Source: Cellulomonas sp. RIT-PI-Y (GTDB lineage Bacteria > Actinomycetota > Actinomycetes > Actinomycetales > Cellulomonadaceae). Taken from it: a DNA stretch of 58,069 nucleotides. This document shows, piece after piece, positions 1-10,225 of the stretch. Under the pieces are notes generated by a model. It worked only from the letters and a program-made list of their open reading frames with translations. It did not search any database and was not told the origin of the DNA. The first letter of the stretch is position 1, and every line of letters begins with the position of its first letter. The stretch covers positions 1 to 58,069 of the forward strand of contig NZ_JANZKP010000019.1 in the NCBI RefSeq assembly GCF_025642745.1. Reading direction: 5' to 3'. The position numbers were made by a program, and so were the translations under genes.

Positions 1-923
1 CGGAGGAGTTCCAGGCTCTCGGCTCCCCCGCGACCCGCGGGCGGATCCCGCTGGCCGCACTCGACCTGCTGGACGCCGTGGCCGCGCGCGGCTCGCTGAC
101 CGCCGCCGCCGCCGCTCTGGGCATCGCGCAGCCCTCGGTCAGCGCCGGTCTGCGCCGCCTGGAACGCCGCACCGGGTTGACGCTGCTCGCCCGCTCCGCC
201 GCAGGGACCCGGCTGACCCCGGCGGGTGAGGCGGTGCTCCGCCGCGGCCGGGCGGTGCTGTCCGCCTCCGACGCGCTCGAGCGGGAGGTCGCCGATCTCC
301 GGCAGGGCGATCGGGTCCGGGTCGCCGCGAGCCTGAGCATCGCGGAGTACCTGGTGCCGGTCTGGCTCGCCGGCCGGGGTGCGGACGCGGCGGCGGTGGA
401 GCTCACCGTCGCGAACTCCCGGGACGTGATGGCCGCGGTGCTGGACGGGCGCGCGGACCTCGGGTTCGTCGAGGGTCCGCGGGTGGTCGACGGTCTGCGG
501 GAGCGCGTGGTCGGCGACGACGAGCTGGTGGTCGTGGTCGTGCCCGGGCATCCGTGGGCGGACCGGGAAGGGCTGCTGGACGCCGAGACGCTGGCGGCCG
601 GCCCCCTGGCGGTCCGGGAGGCCGGATCCGGGACGCGCGAGGTGCTGGAGGAGGCCCTGTCGGCGGCGGGCTCGTCGCTCGGCCGGGCGGTGCACCAGCT
701 CGGCTCCACCTCGGCGGTGAAGACCATGGTGCGCACCGGGCGGATCGCCGCGGTCCTGTCGCAGCTCACGGTCGTGGACGAACTCGCCCGCGGGGAGCTG
801 GTGGCGGCGCCGACCACGGTCGACCTGCGGCGCCGGCTCCGAATGGTGTGGTCCGCGGGCCGTCAGCCGTCGGCCGCGGTCCGGGAGCTCGCCGCGGACG
901 TGATGGCTGCGACCGCCCGGTAG
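1..923 (+). CDS. LysR-family transcriptional regulator, 5' end cut off by the window edge
   Basis: The frame is open from the first base, and the helix-turn-helix starts immediately (LDLLDAVAARGSLTAAAAAL then QPSVSAGLRRLERR), so the true start lies left of the window and the GTG at 78 is internal. About 307 codons are visible. The first ~60 form the LysR winged HTH; the rest is a type 2 periplasmic-binding effector domain containing VELTVANSRDVMAAVLDGRADLGFVE split over two strands and the G-SGTRE segment typical of CysB/CbbR-like members. LysR proteins bind DNA as tetramers and usually control a divergent neighbour, here outside the window. Target and effector cannot be read from the sequence. 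A 105-bp gap without obvious signals separates it from the converging LuxR-type gene. Confidence 0.9.
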   Translation, partial: EEFQALGSPATRGRIPLAALDLLDAVAARGSLTAAAAALGIAQPSVSAGLRRLERRTGLTLLARSAAGTRLTPAGEAVLRRGRAVLSASDALEREVADLRQGDRVRVAASLSIAEYLVPVWLAGRGADAAAVELTVANSRDVMAAVLDGRADLGFVEGPRVVDGLRERVVGDDELVVVVVPGHPWADREGLLDAETLAAGPLAVREAGSGTREVLEEALSAAGSSLGRAVHQLGSTSAVKTMVRTGRIAAVLSQLTVVDELARGELVAAPTTVDLRRRLRMVWSAGRQPSAAVRELAADVMAATAR

Positions 924-1028
924 CACAGCGCCTCACCGGGGACGGGCCGCGTGTCCCGGCCCATCCCGGTGGAGCCGTCCTGTCCGGAGCTGTGTCGTCG
1001 TGCCCGGAGGGGGTGAGGGAGCGACGAG

Positions 1029-1268
1029 TCAGTGGATGCCGGCGGCGCGTGCCCAGGCGACGGCCTCGGCCCGGGTCGAGGCGCCGATCTTGCGATAGAC
1101 GCTGCGCACCTGGGACTTGACGGTGTTGCGGGTGACGAAGAGCCGGCGCGCGATGTCCTCGAGCGTGACGTCCTCGGTCAGTTCGGCCAGCACGATCCGC
1201 TCACGGGTGGTGAGGGGCTCGCCGAAGATCTCGCTCCTGGTGTTCGGGGCGATCTCCATGGTGGTCAT
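1029..1268 (-). CDS. Small orphan LuxR-type helix-turn-helix protein (79 aa)
   Basis: The protein is almost only a GerE/LuxR DNA-binding domain: LTTRERIVLAELTEDVTLEDIARRLFVTRNTVKSQV at residues ~18-53, then YRKIGASTRAEAVAWARAAG. There is no receiver, PAS or ATPase domain, so nothing shows how its activity would be controlled. The ATG at 1268 is preceded by GGAGG five bases upstream, so the short length is real rather than a truncation of a longer reading frame. It lies downstream of the glycine cleavage operon in the same orientation, separated by a folded region of about 280 bp. It may be transcribed on its own from the sequence between 1269 and 1456. It could act alone or modulate a larger LuxR regulator; the target is unknown. 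Confidence 0.75.
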   Translation of the reverse strand: MTTMEIAPNTRSEIFGEPLTTRERIVLAELTEDVTLEDIARRLFVTRNTVKSQVRSVYRKIGASTRAEAVAWARAAGIH

Positions 1269-1457
1269 CGGTTCCTCCGGTGGGTGACGAGGCGCGGCTG
1301 CAGGGGGTCCAACGGCCGTCTACCGGTTGTGATCGGCAATAGTGCTCGACCACCACGGGTTCTCCGAGATCCCGACTCACCCGCCCGGCGGGCAAACCGC
1401 CCAAATCGCCCACAGATCTGGGTCCGAAGTCCCAGGTCATTCCGGGGGAAACGCTTG
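1269..1457. other. Intergenic stretch between the LuxR-type gene and the gcvH 3' structure
   Basis: No credible coding frame was found here. The stretch is moderately lower in GC than its surroundings and is the only place a promoter for the leftward LuxR-type gene could lie if it is not co-transcribed with gcvH. I could not pick out a convincing -35/-10 pair. Confidence 0.4.
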
Positions 1458-1540
1458 CCGGGTCCGCGGGTGAGAAACACCCGTTCGGAGCAGCGGGTGA
1501 AAGCAGACCGTCTCACCCGCTGATCAGCCCGCGGACCCGG
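1458..1540 (-). terminator. Nested stem-loop structure after gcvH, probable terminator
   Basis: Bases 1458-1470 pair perfectly with 1528-1540 (13 bp, CCGGGTCCGCGGG and its complement). Inside, 1491-1500 pairs perfectly with 1513-1522 (10 bp) around a 12-base loop. It begins five bases after the gcvH stop codon, so it is the 3' untranslated part of the glycine cleavage transcript. A second partial pairing (CACCC at 1479-1483 with GGGTG at 1495-1499) competes with the inner hairpin. A terminator is the simplest reading; there is only a weak T run after it. Confidence 0.65.
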
Positions 1541-1545
1541 TGGTG

Positions 1546-1926
1546 TCACCCGGCCGACAAAGCGGCGTACTCCTGAGGGCTCAGCAGCGCACCGGTGGAC
1601 TCCACCTCGACCTTGATCAGCCAGCCCGTGCCGTAGGGGTCGGAGTTGACCACGGAGGGCTCGTCGACGGCCGCCTGGTTCACCTCGGCGACGGTCCCGG
1701 TGACCGGTGAGAACAGCTCGGACACCGACTTGGTGGACTCGACCTCCCCGATGACGGCGCCCGCGGTGATCGCCGTGCCGACCTCCGGCAGTTCCAGGTA
1801 GACGATGTCGCCCAGCGCGTCGGCGGCAGTGGCGGTGATGCCGACGGTGCTCACACCGGCCGGGCCGGTCGTGTCGATCCACTCGTGCTCGGCGGTGTAC
1901 TGCAGGTGGGTGGGGGTCTCGCTCAT
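1546..1926 (-). CDS. gcvH: Glycine cleavage system H protein
   Basis: The H protein carries the aminomethyl intermediate of glycine cleavage on a lipoyl arm and shuttles it between the P, T and L proteins in the cytoplasm. Its 126 residues match the family length. It has the N-terminal HTWV-like start (YTAEHEWID), the [17 protein letters not shown] strand region and the lipoylation lysine in [15 protein letters not shown] near residue 65. The ATG at 1926 has GAGGAG five bases upstream and follows the gcvT stop by nine bases, so it is the last gene of the gcvP-gcvT-gcvH operon. Expression should follow the upstream glycine riboswitch. The L protein (lipoamide dehydrogenase) is not in the window. 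Confidence 0.97.
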   Translation of the reverse strand: MSETPTHLQYTAEHEWIDTTGPAGVSTVGITATAADALGDIVYLELPEVGTAITAGAVIGEVESTKSVSELFSPVTGTVAEVNQAAVDEPSVVNSDPYGTGWLIKVEVESTGALLSPQEYAALSAG

Positions 1927-1935
1927 GGGGGCTCC

Positions 1936-3053
1936 TCAGGACTCGGATCGACGGTAGAAGGGCAGGGCGACCACACGGACCGGCTCGCGGCGGCCACGGA
2001 TGTCCACGGCGAGCTCGGTGTCGGGCGCGCTCACCTCCGGGCTGACGTAGGCCATCGCCACCGGCACACCCAGGGTCGGCGACGGGGCGCCGGACGTCAC
2101 CTGCCCGATGGTCACCGCGTCGTCGGCGGTCGACATCACGACCGGGTAGCCGTGCCGGGCGGCGCGACGGCCGGAACCGACCAGGCCGACCAGCACCCGG
2201 GACGGGTTCGCGTGCGCGCGGGAGGCCAGGGCGTCCCGGCCGACGAACGGCCCGGGCTTGTCCAGCTTGACCACCCGGCCCAGCCCGGCGTCGTGCGGGG
2301 CGGTGGTCCGGTCCAGCTCGTTGCCGTACAGCGGCATCCCGGCCTCCAGGCGCAGGCTGTCCCGGGCGGCGAGTCCGGCGGGCACCAGCCCGTGCGGCTG
2401 CCCGGCGGCCAGGATCGTGCGCCACAGGCCCGGCGCGGCCGCCGCGGGCACGAACAGCTCGAAGCCGTCCTCGCCGGTGTAGCCGGTGCGGGCGACCAGC
2501 GCCTCGACGCCACCCACCACGGCCGGGGTCGAGGCGTAGTACTTCAGGTCGCGCACGGCGTCGGCCGCGGCCGGATCGGTCAGACCCACCACCAAGGCCG
2601 CCGCGGCCGGACCCTGCACCGCGATCAGCGCGGTCTCCAGCGACCGGTCGGTCAGCGCCGCGTCGAACCCGTCCAGCCGCTCCGCCAGCTCCTGGGCGAC
2701 GACCGCCACGTTGGAGGCGTTCGCGACCACCAGGTACGACTCGTCGGCCAGCCGGTAGACGATCAGGTCGTCGATGATGCCGCCGTCCTCGGCCACGATC
2801 ATCGTGTACCGGGCCCGGCCGACCGCGAGCGCGGTCAGGTTGCCGACCAGGGCGTAGTCCAGTGCGGCGCCCGCGTCCGGGCCGTCCAGGTGCAGCTCAC
2901 CCATGTGCGAGAGGTCGAACAGCCCCGCCGCGGTCCGCACCGCCTGGTGCTCGGCCAGGTCGGAGCTGTAGCGCAGCGGCATGGACCACCCCGCGAACGG
3001 CACCAGGGTGGCACCGAGCGCGACGTGCTCGTCGTTCAGCGGCGATGTGGTGG

Positions 3054-3057
<4 letters not shown>
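1936..3057 (-). CDS. gcvT: Glycine cleavage system T protein (aminomethyltransferase)
   Basis: The T protein releases ammonia from the H-protein-bound aminomethyl group and transfers the methylene unit to tetrahydrofolate. The 373 residues match the family. LPFAGW-like [23 protein letters not shown], the folate-binding region ending in [14 protein letters not shown], and the C-terminal GCVT_C barrel (residues ~285-370) are all present. The start is the GTG at 3057, which overlaps the gcvP stop in a GTGA junction; this implies translational coupling. A longer in-frame extension toward 3510 lies wholly inside gcvP and is not used. GcvH follows nine bases after the stop. Confidence 0.96.
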
Positions 3058-5903
<2,846 letters not shown>

Positions 5904-5936
5904 GCGGCTGCTCCAGGGACGGACGGGTGGGAGGCG

Positions 5937-6172
5937 TCCTCCCCGCTCTGTCATCCGTGCCCGGGGACACGACCTGAGAGTTTTGCCGGTCCGCCGTGGC
6001 TCGATCCGAGCCCGGGGCGCGCCGACTTGCACCGTCGGTGGACCGGCACGGAGTGCGTGCCGGTCGCTTTCCAGAGTTGCCTGGCCGTGACGGTACGGGT
6101 GCCTGAGAGATTCCCGGGGAGGGTTTGCTCCTTCGGCGCCACCGGCGGGTGGACTCTCCCGCCACGGTTCGA
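5937..6172 (-). promoter_or_regulatory. Tandem glycine riboswitch upstream of gcvP
   Basis: Read leftward, the 5' UTR holds two glycine aptamers in a row. The first has GGGAGAGTCC, CGCCGAAGGAGCAAAC, ATCTCTCAGG and CAACTCTGGAAAG, the conserved blocks of the family, spanning roughly 6172-6085. The second has CACCGACGGTGCAAGTCGG, GCAAAACTCTCAGGTC and a closing GACAGAGCGGGGAGG, spanning roughly 6083-5937. In this family glycine binding normally turns on glycine cleavage genes, which fits its place 34 bases upstream of the gcvP start. The block boundaries are read by eye. A 10-bp hairpin between CCGGCACGCA and its partner lengthens one arm of the second unit. Confidence 0.93.
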
Positions 6173-6201
6173 GCAGCGTGTGAAGTTGTGAGACCGCGCA
6201 C

Positions 6202-6207
6202 AGCCTA
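6202..6207 (-). promoter_or_regulatory. Probable -10 box of the gcvPTH promoter
   Basis: TAGGCT on the minus strand lies about 30 bases before the first glycine aptamer. This would start transcription near 6190-6195 and include the whole riboswitch. No good -35 match is visible, which is common for actinobacterial sigma-A-type promoters. Confidence 0.45.
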
Positions 6208-6387
6208 ACCGGCCGACCGCGGCGGCGTCTGTACCCGTCCGCCACCTAGACCCGGCACATCGCGCCACTCACCTTCGCCGAGGACCACCCAGTCCGGTCC
6301 GCGGACACCCGCACGCGGCTCCCAGGCTGGACGTGCCCCCGGCCACCGGCTCGTCGGGGGAGCTCAGCCGCCCACCGGGAGTCCACC

Positions 6388-7785
6388 ATGCCGCGTCCCC
6401 GCACCCTCACCGCCGTCGCCCTCGCGGCGGTCGTCACCCTCACCACCCCGCTCGCCGCGAGCGCCGCCGACTCCCCGCCCACGACCAGCACCGGGTTCGT
6501 CGGCGAGACCTGGGGCGCCCCGGTCAGCAACGACCTGTTCAGCATGTCGGCGTCGTCCTGGTCGGGCGTCGCCGGGCTCGGCGGCAGCGAGGCCACCCTC
6601 GCCGCCGTGACCGTCACGGCCGTTCAGGACCTCACCCTGACCATGCAGGGGTGGTACAGCGGCCCGAACGTGGTCAGCCACCTGTCCGGCACCTGTCCTC
6701 GATCGGTGTTCTCCCCCTCGGTCGCGATGCGGGCCGGTGAGCAGTGCTCGTACTGGCTCACCTATGCCGAGGGCGCGCTCGGCACCTGGCACTCGTACAT
6801 CACCGGCCTGAACCTGAGCGCCACCGCCGCCGACGGCACCTCGGCCACGGCGTACTACGGCCAGTCGCTGTCGACCCAGCATCTGGTGGTCGGCGACCCG
6901 ATCGACTTCGGCGCGGTCCCGTTCGGCGACACGGCCGAGGACGGGTTCGCGCTGACCAACATCAGCCCGCACCCGATCGACGTCGATCTCACCGGCATCC
7001 CCACCGGAGGGTTCTCCCTCGCCGACGACCAGCCGGGGACCCTGACCATGGCCCCCGGGGAGACGGTGCGGGTCGGGGTCGCGTTCTCCCCGCGCGCCTC
7101 CGGCACCACCAGCACGTGGGCCCGCCCGATCACGGCGCACGCGGTCGGCAGCACCGTCTCCAGCCGGGTGAACGCACCCACCCTGACCGGCACAGGCGTG
7201 GATCGACATGCGGAGCTGACCGCGGAGCCGATCGACTTCGGCACCGTCGACCGGGGCTCGACCGCGACCCGGCCGCTGGTGATCACCAACACCGGCGGGG
7301 TGCCGCTCCGGGTCACGGCCACCGTCGTCGACGACCTCCAGGTCACGCTGCCCGACGCCGAGCTGGCACCGGGCGGGACGCTCACCGGCACGGTCACCTG
7401 GCAGGCCCGCACCGACCTGTCCTCGACCTGGATCGAGCTCACCGGCATCGACGACACGGTCGCGGCCGGGCTGCCCTCGGCGGACCCCGCGCGCACGGAG
7501 ACCCGGGTGTCCGGCACGGTCGGCACGGTCGTCGTCGACCCCACGCCCACGCCCACGGCGACCGATCCCCAGCCCGAGCCCGAGCCCGCGGTGACCGCGC
7601 CCGGACCGGACCGGACCCCGGCCGTCACCACCGCCACGGACCCGACCAGCGCCGCGCCCTACCGCTCCGGGGTCCTGGCCGTCACCGGCTCGGGCCTCGC
7701 CCTCGCCGGCCTCGCGCTCGCCGCGTCCACCACCGGCACGGCCCTCCTGGTGCTGCGCCGCCGAGCCCGTCAGCTGCGCCCGTGA
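6388..7785 (+). CDS. Secreted cell-wall protein with two ASH/choice-of-anchor-D-type domains and a LAxTG sorting signal
   Basis: The 465-residue protein starts with a signal peptide (MPRPRTLTAVALAAVV, cleavage likely after ASA near residue 29). Two Ig-like repeats follow, each opening PIDFGAV or PIDFGTV (residues ~170-265 and ~275-345), of the ASH/choice-of-anchor D type. A Pro/Thr linker (DPTPTPTATDPQPEPEP) leads to LAVTG near residue 431, a hydrophobic helix and an Arg-rich tail RRRARQLRP. LAxTG is the motif cut by class E sortases of high-GC Gram-positives, so the protein is probably bound to the cell wall; no sortase is in the window. The ATG at 6388 has GGGAG six bases upstream. Ligand or role is unknown. 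Confidence 0.85.
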   Translation: MPRPRTLTAVALAAVVTLTTPLAASAADSPPTTSTGFVGETWGAPVSNDLFSMSASSWSGVAGLGGSEATLAAVTVTAVQDLTLTMQGWYSGPNVVSHLSGTCPRSVFSPSVAMRAGEQCSYWLTYAEGALGTWHSYITGLNLSATAADGTSATAYYGQSLSTQHLVVGDPIDFGAVPFGDTAEDGFALTNISPHPIDVDLTGIPTGGFSLADDQPGTLTMAPGETVRVGVAFSPRASGTTSTWARPITAHAVGSTVSSRVNAPTLTGTGVDRHAELTAEPIDFGTVDRGSTATRPLVITNTGGVPLRVTATVVDDLQVTLPDAELAPGGTLTGTVTWQARTDLSSTWIELTGIDDTVAAGLPSADPARTETRVSGTVGTVVVDPTPTPTATDPQPEPEPAVTAPGPDRTPAVTTATDPTSAAPYRSGVLAVTGSGLALAGLALAASTTGTALLVLRRRARQLRP

Positions 7786-7815
7786 CCCGGCGGCATCCGG
7801 CATCGGACCCCGGAC

Positions 7816-8283
7816 TCAGACCGCCCGGGTCATGAACACGCTCAACGGATCCGGCTGGTAGTCCCCGAACGGCGCGCACTCGGTGAAACCGTGCCGCTGG
7901 TACAGCCGGCGCGCCGCCGCGAACTGGTCCTCCGCGCCGGTCTCCAGGCTCAGCCGTCCCATCCCGCGCTCCGCGGCGATCCCGATCAGCGCGTCCAGCA
8001 GCGCAGCCCCGATCCCCTGGTTCCGCGCGGCCACCGTGGTCCGCATCGACTTGAGCTCGCCGTGCCCGTCGCCGAGGTCCTTGAGCGCCCCGCAGCCGAG
8101 CAGCAGCGTGCCGACCCAGGCGGTCACCATTGTGACCGAGGGGTGCCGCAGCTGATCCAGGTCCAGGGCGTGCACCGACTCCGGCGGACTCCCGGCCCGC
8201 ATGTCCGTCAGGTGCTCGGCGAGCAACGCGTGCACCGCGGGCCGGGTCAGGTCGTCGACCTCGATCGTCAGGTCGCCGATCAC
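7816..8283 (-). CDS. GNAT-family N-acetyltransferase
   Basis: A cytoplasmic 155-residue acetyl-CoA-dependent acetyltransferase. The GNAT core is complete: an ELKSMRTTVAARNQGIGAALL strand and acetyl-CoA loop split around residues 75-96 (R/Q-x-x-G-x-G/A as RNQGIGA) and the C-terminal ARRLYQRHGFTECAPFGDY. The last motif and the PLSVFM end resemble YhdJ/PhnO-like small-molecule acetyltransferases, but the substrate cannot be named. The start is the GTG at 8283, which overlaps the stop of the dehydrogenase gene in a GTGA junction. The two proteins are therefore probably made together. Confidence 0.88.
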   Translation of the reverse strand: MIGDLTIEVDDLTRPAVHALLAEHLTDMRAGSPPESVHALDLDQLRHPSVTMVTAWVGTLLLGCGALKDLGDGHGELKSMRTTVAARNQGIGAALLDALIGIAAERGMGRLSLETGAEDQFAAARRLYQRHGFTECAPFGDYQPDPLSVFMTRAV

Positions 8284-9680
8284 CGGGACACCGCCCGCAC
8301 CCGCACCGTGCGCACCGCCTGGAGCCGGGCCACCGACCGGATCAGCAGTCGCTGCCGCCGTTCGGTCGCGGAGAACGTGACCGTGACCTCGCCCGCGCCG
8401 TCCCGGGCCTCGGCGGTGTTCAGCGAGTCGAAGGAGACCCCGCGACTGGCGAACACACTGGCCAGGGCCATCAGGGTGCCGGTCCGGTCGTCGCCGGTCA
8501 GCTCCATGATCCAGCGGCGTTCCGGGCCGGTCGCCGGCAGGCCGGTCGTGGCGCGCGGACTGCCCGCGTCCCACCGGTCCACCGCGCCGCCACCGGGCAC
8601 GCCGCCGTCCCGGCCCAGGCCCCAGGGGGTCAGCAGGCCGTCGATCCGGTCCGCGGTCGCCAGCAGCCGTCGCGCCTCGTCGGGGGCGGGCTCGTCCAGG
8701 ATGACCCGGGTCCAGCCCTCGGGCCCGAGCACCACCGGGACGCCGAGCACCCCGCGCAGCGGCTGCCCGGCCACCTCGACCTCACCGTCCAGCGCGACCT
8801 GTCCGGCGACCACGATCTCCCGGCCGTCCAGCACGGTGTCCACCAGGTCGACGGTGGCCGCCGCCGTGCCGGAGGCCGTCTTCGCCCCGCTCTGGTGGGT
8901 CAGCCACGGCCGGGCCGCCGCACGCAGGTCCGCGGGCCAGCTCTCGACCAGCGCGAACGCCCGCTCCGGCTGGTCGGCCATCAGCCCGGCGACCTCCGCC
9001 TGGGCGGCGACGATCTCCGCACCGAAGTCGTCCAGCGACCGACCGCCGCGCAGGCCGGCGACCGCTCGGGCGCGCTCCTCGGCGTCCAGCCCGCTGATCC
9101 GCACCGTCGACCACAGCGGGACCAGGTCGTCGCCGTGCTGACCGGCCACGAAGCCGCCCACCCGGTGCCGGCGCAGGCCCAGGGCGACCGCGATCTCCCG
9201 CCGGAACCGGAGCGTGTCGAGCCAGGCGCCCATCCCGATCACCCGGTGCCGGCCGAGCTCCGCGGCCACCGTGGCGACCGCCAGCTCCACCGGGTTGGAC
9301 ACCACGATCACGACCTCGTGCCCGGAGCCGTGCTCGGCGATCGCCCGGGCGTAGGAGGCGAACACCTCCAGGTTCTCCGCGGCCAGCCCCGCACGGTCGG
9401 TGACCGCTCCGGCCCGGGCGGGGGCGGTCCGGCCCGCGGCCAGCACGATCACGTCCGCGACCACGTCGGCGGGGTCGAGCGCGACGTCGATCAACGGGGC
9501 GTGCTCGTCGTAGGCGTCGATCAGGTCGGCGCGCAGCCCGTAGGACGCGCGGCCGGAGGAGCCCCCGGGCCGACCGACCAGTTGCAGGCGCGACGTGGTC
9601 GGCAGCACCCGCCGTTCGATCAACTGGGCGCAGACCTGCCGCCCCACGTCACCTGTCGCACCCAGCACCGCCACATCCAC
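8280..9680 (-). CDS. Lactate/malate dehydrogenase-family protein with a C-terminal ACT domain
   Basis: Residues ~1-150 form an NAD-binding Rossmann fold (VAVLGATGDVGRQV at the N-terminus, then VIVLAAGRTAPARAG and VVIVVSNPVEL). Residues ~150-310 are the catalytic domain, with the proton-relay histidine in GQHGDDLVPLWS and the substrate-side arginine in LDTLRFRREIA. Ordinary lactate or malate dehydrogenases end near residue 310-330. Here a linker leads to a ~75-residue ACT domain (MELTGDDRTGTLMALASVF, then VSFDSLNTAEA), a fold that usually binds amino acids. This suggests allosteric control by an amino acid. The substrate may be malate, lactate or another 2-hydroxyacid. A TAGCCT -10-like box lies 12 bases before the ATG, giving a very short leader. 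The stop overlaps the acetyltransferase start. Confidence 0.85.
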   Translation of the reverse strand: MDVAVLGATGDVGRQVCAQLIERRVLPTTSRLQLVGRPGGSSGRASYGLRADLIDAYDEHAPLIDVALDPADVVADVIVLAAGRTAPARAGAVTDRAGLAAENLEVFASYARAIAEHGSGHEVVIVVSNPVELAVATVAAELGRHRVIGMGAWLDTLRFRREIAVALGLRRHRVGGFVAGQHGDDLVPLWSTVRISGLDAEERARAVAGLRGGRSLDDFGAEIVAAQAEVAGLMADQPERAFALVESWPADLRAAARPWLTHQSGAKTASGTAAATVDLVDTVLDGREIVVAGQVALDGEVEVAGQPLRGVLGVPVVLGPEGWTRVILDEPAPDEARRLLATADRIDGLLTPWGLGRDGGVPGGGAVDRWDAGSPRATTGLPATGPERRWIMELTGDDRTGTLMALASVFASRGVSFDSLNTAEARDGAGEVTVTFSATERRQRLLIRSVARLQAVRTVRVRAVSR

Positions 9681-9725
9681 GACGCAGCAGGCTAGGGCAC
9701 GGATGTGTCGCGCGCATGACGCGGC

Positions 9726-10163
9726 TCAGTCGAAGTCGAACAGGTCCTCCAGCCACGACTCCCGGCGCTTGCGCTTCTTGCCGTACGGCTGGCGCGGGTC
9801 GCCGTAGCGGGGGTCGCCGCGGTACGCGTGGTCGTCGCGGTAGCCCGGCTCGCGGTAGCCGGTCTCGTAGCCCGCGCGCGGATCCGGCGCATAGCGGGGA
9901 TCGGCGGCGTATCCGGGATCGGCGACGCGGCGCGGGTCGGTCGGGTAGGCCGGGTCCGGGGCGTAGCGCGGGTCGGCCAACCGCGGGTCGGCGGCGGGGA
10001 TCGGCGGGTCCCCCGGCAGCCCGGGGGTGGCGGCGACGCGCTCCAGGATCTTGTCCAGCTCGCCCCGGTCCAACCAGATCCCCCGGCAGGACGGGCAGTA
10101 GTCGATCTCGACCCCCTGGCGCTCGGACATCACCAGCTCCGCGCCGTCGGTGGGACACCTCAT
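9726..10163 (-). CDS. TFIIB-type zinc-ribbon protein with a Tyr/Pro/Asp-rich tail
   Basis: Residues 1-40 hold the zf-TFIIB signature MRCPTDGAEL and DYCPSCRGIWLDRGELDKI, in which four cysteine/histidine-class positions bind zinc. The remaining ~100 residues are low-complexity repeats of DPRY, DPAY and RGDP units, ending in a basic patch KKRKRRES and an acidic aromatic end WLEDLFDFD, an ending common in this small-protein family. The ATG at 10163 follows GAGGAG. The function of bacterial zf-TFIIB proteins of this kind is not established; binding to nucleic acid or protein is possible. It sits downstream of the aminotransferase gene with a 62-bp gap. Confidence 0.8.
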   Translation of the reverse strand: MRCPTDGAELVMSERQGVEIDYCPSCRGIWLDRGELDKILERVAATPGLPGDPPIPAADPRLADPRYAPDPAYPTDPRRVADPGYAADPRYAPDPRAGYETGYREPGYRDDHAYRGDPRYGDPRQPYGKKRKRRESWLEDLFDFD

Positions 10164-10225
10164 GTCGGACTCCTCGTCGTCGTGTGGGCGGTCAACGTCC
10201 GGCGGCCCGGCCGGGTTCCAGCGGC

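Noticed and set aside
6168..6180. tRNA-like GGTTCGAG box upstream of gcvP
   Set aside because: No acceptor stem or anticodon arm can be formed around it. It lies at the edge of the glycine riboswitch.
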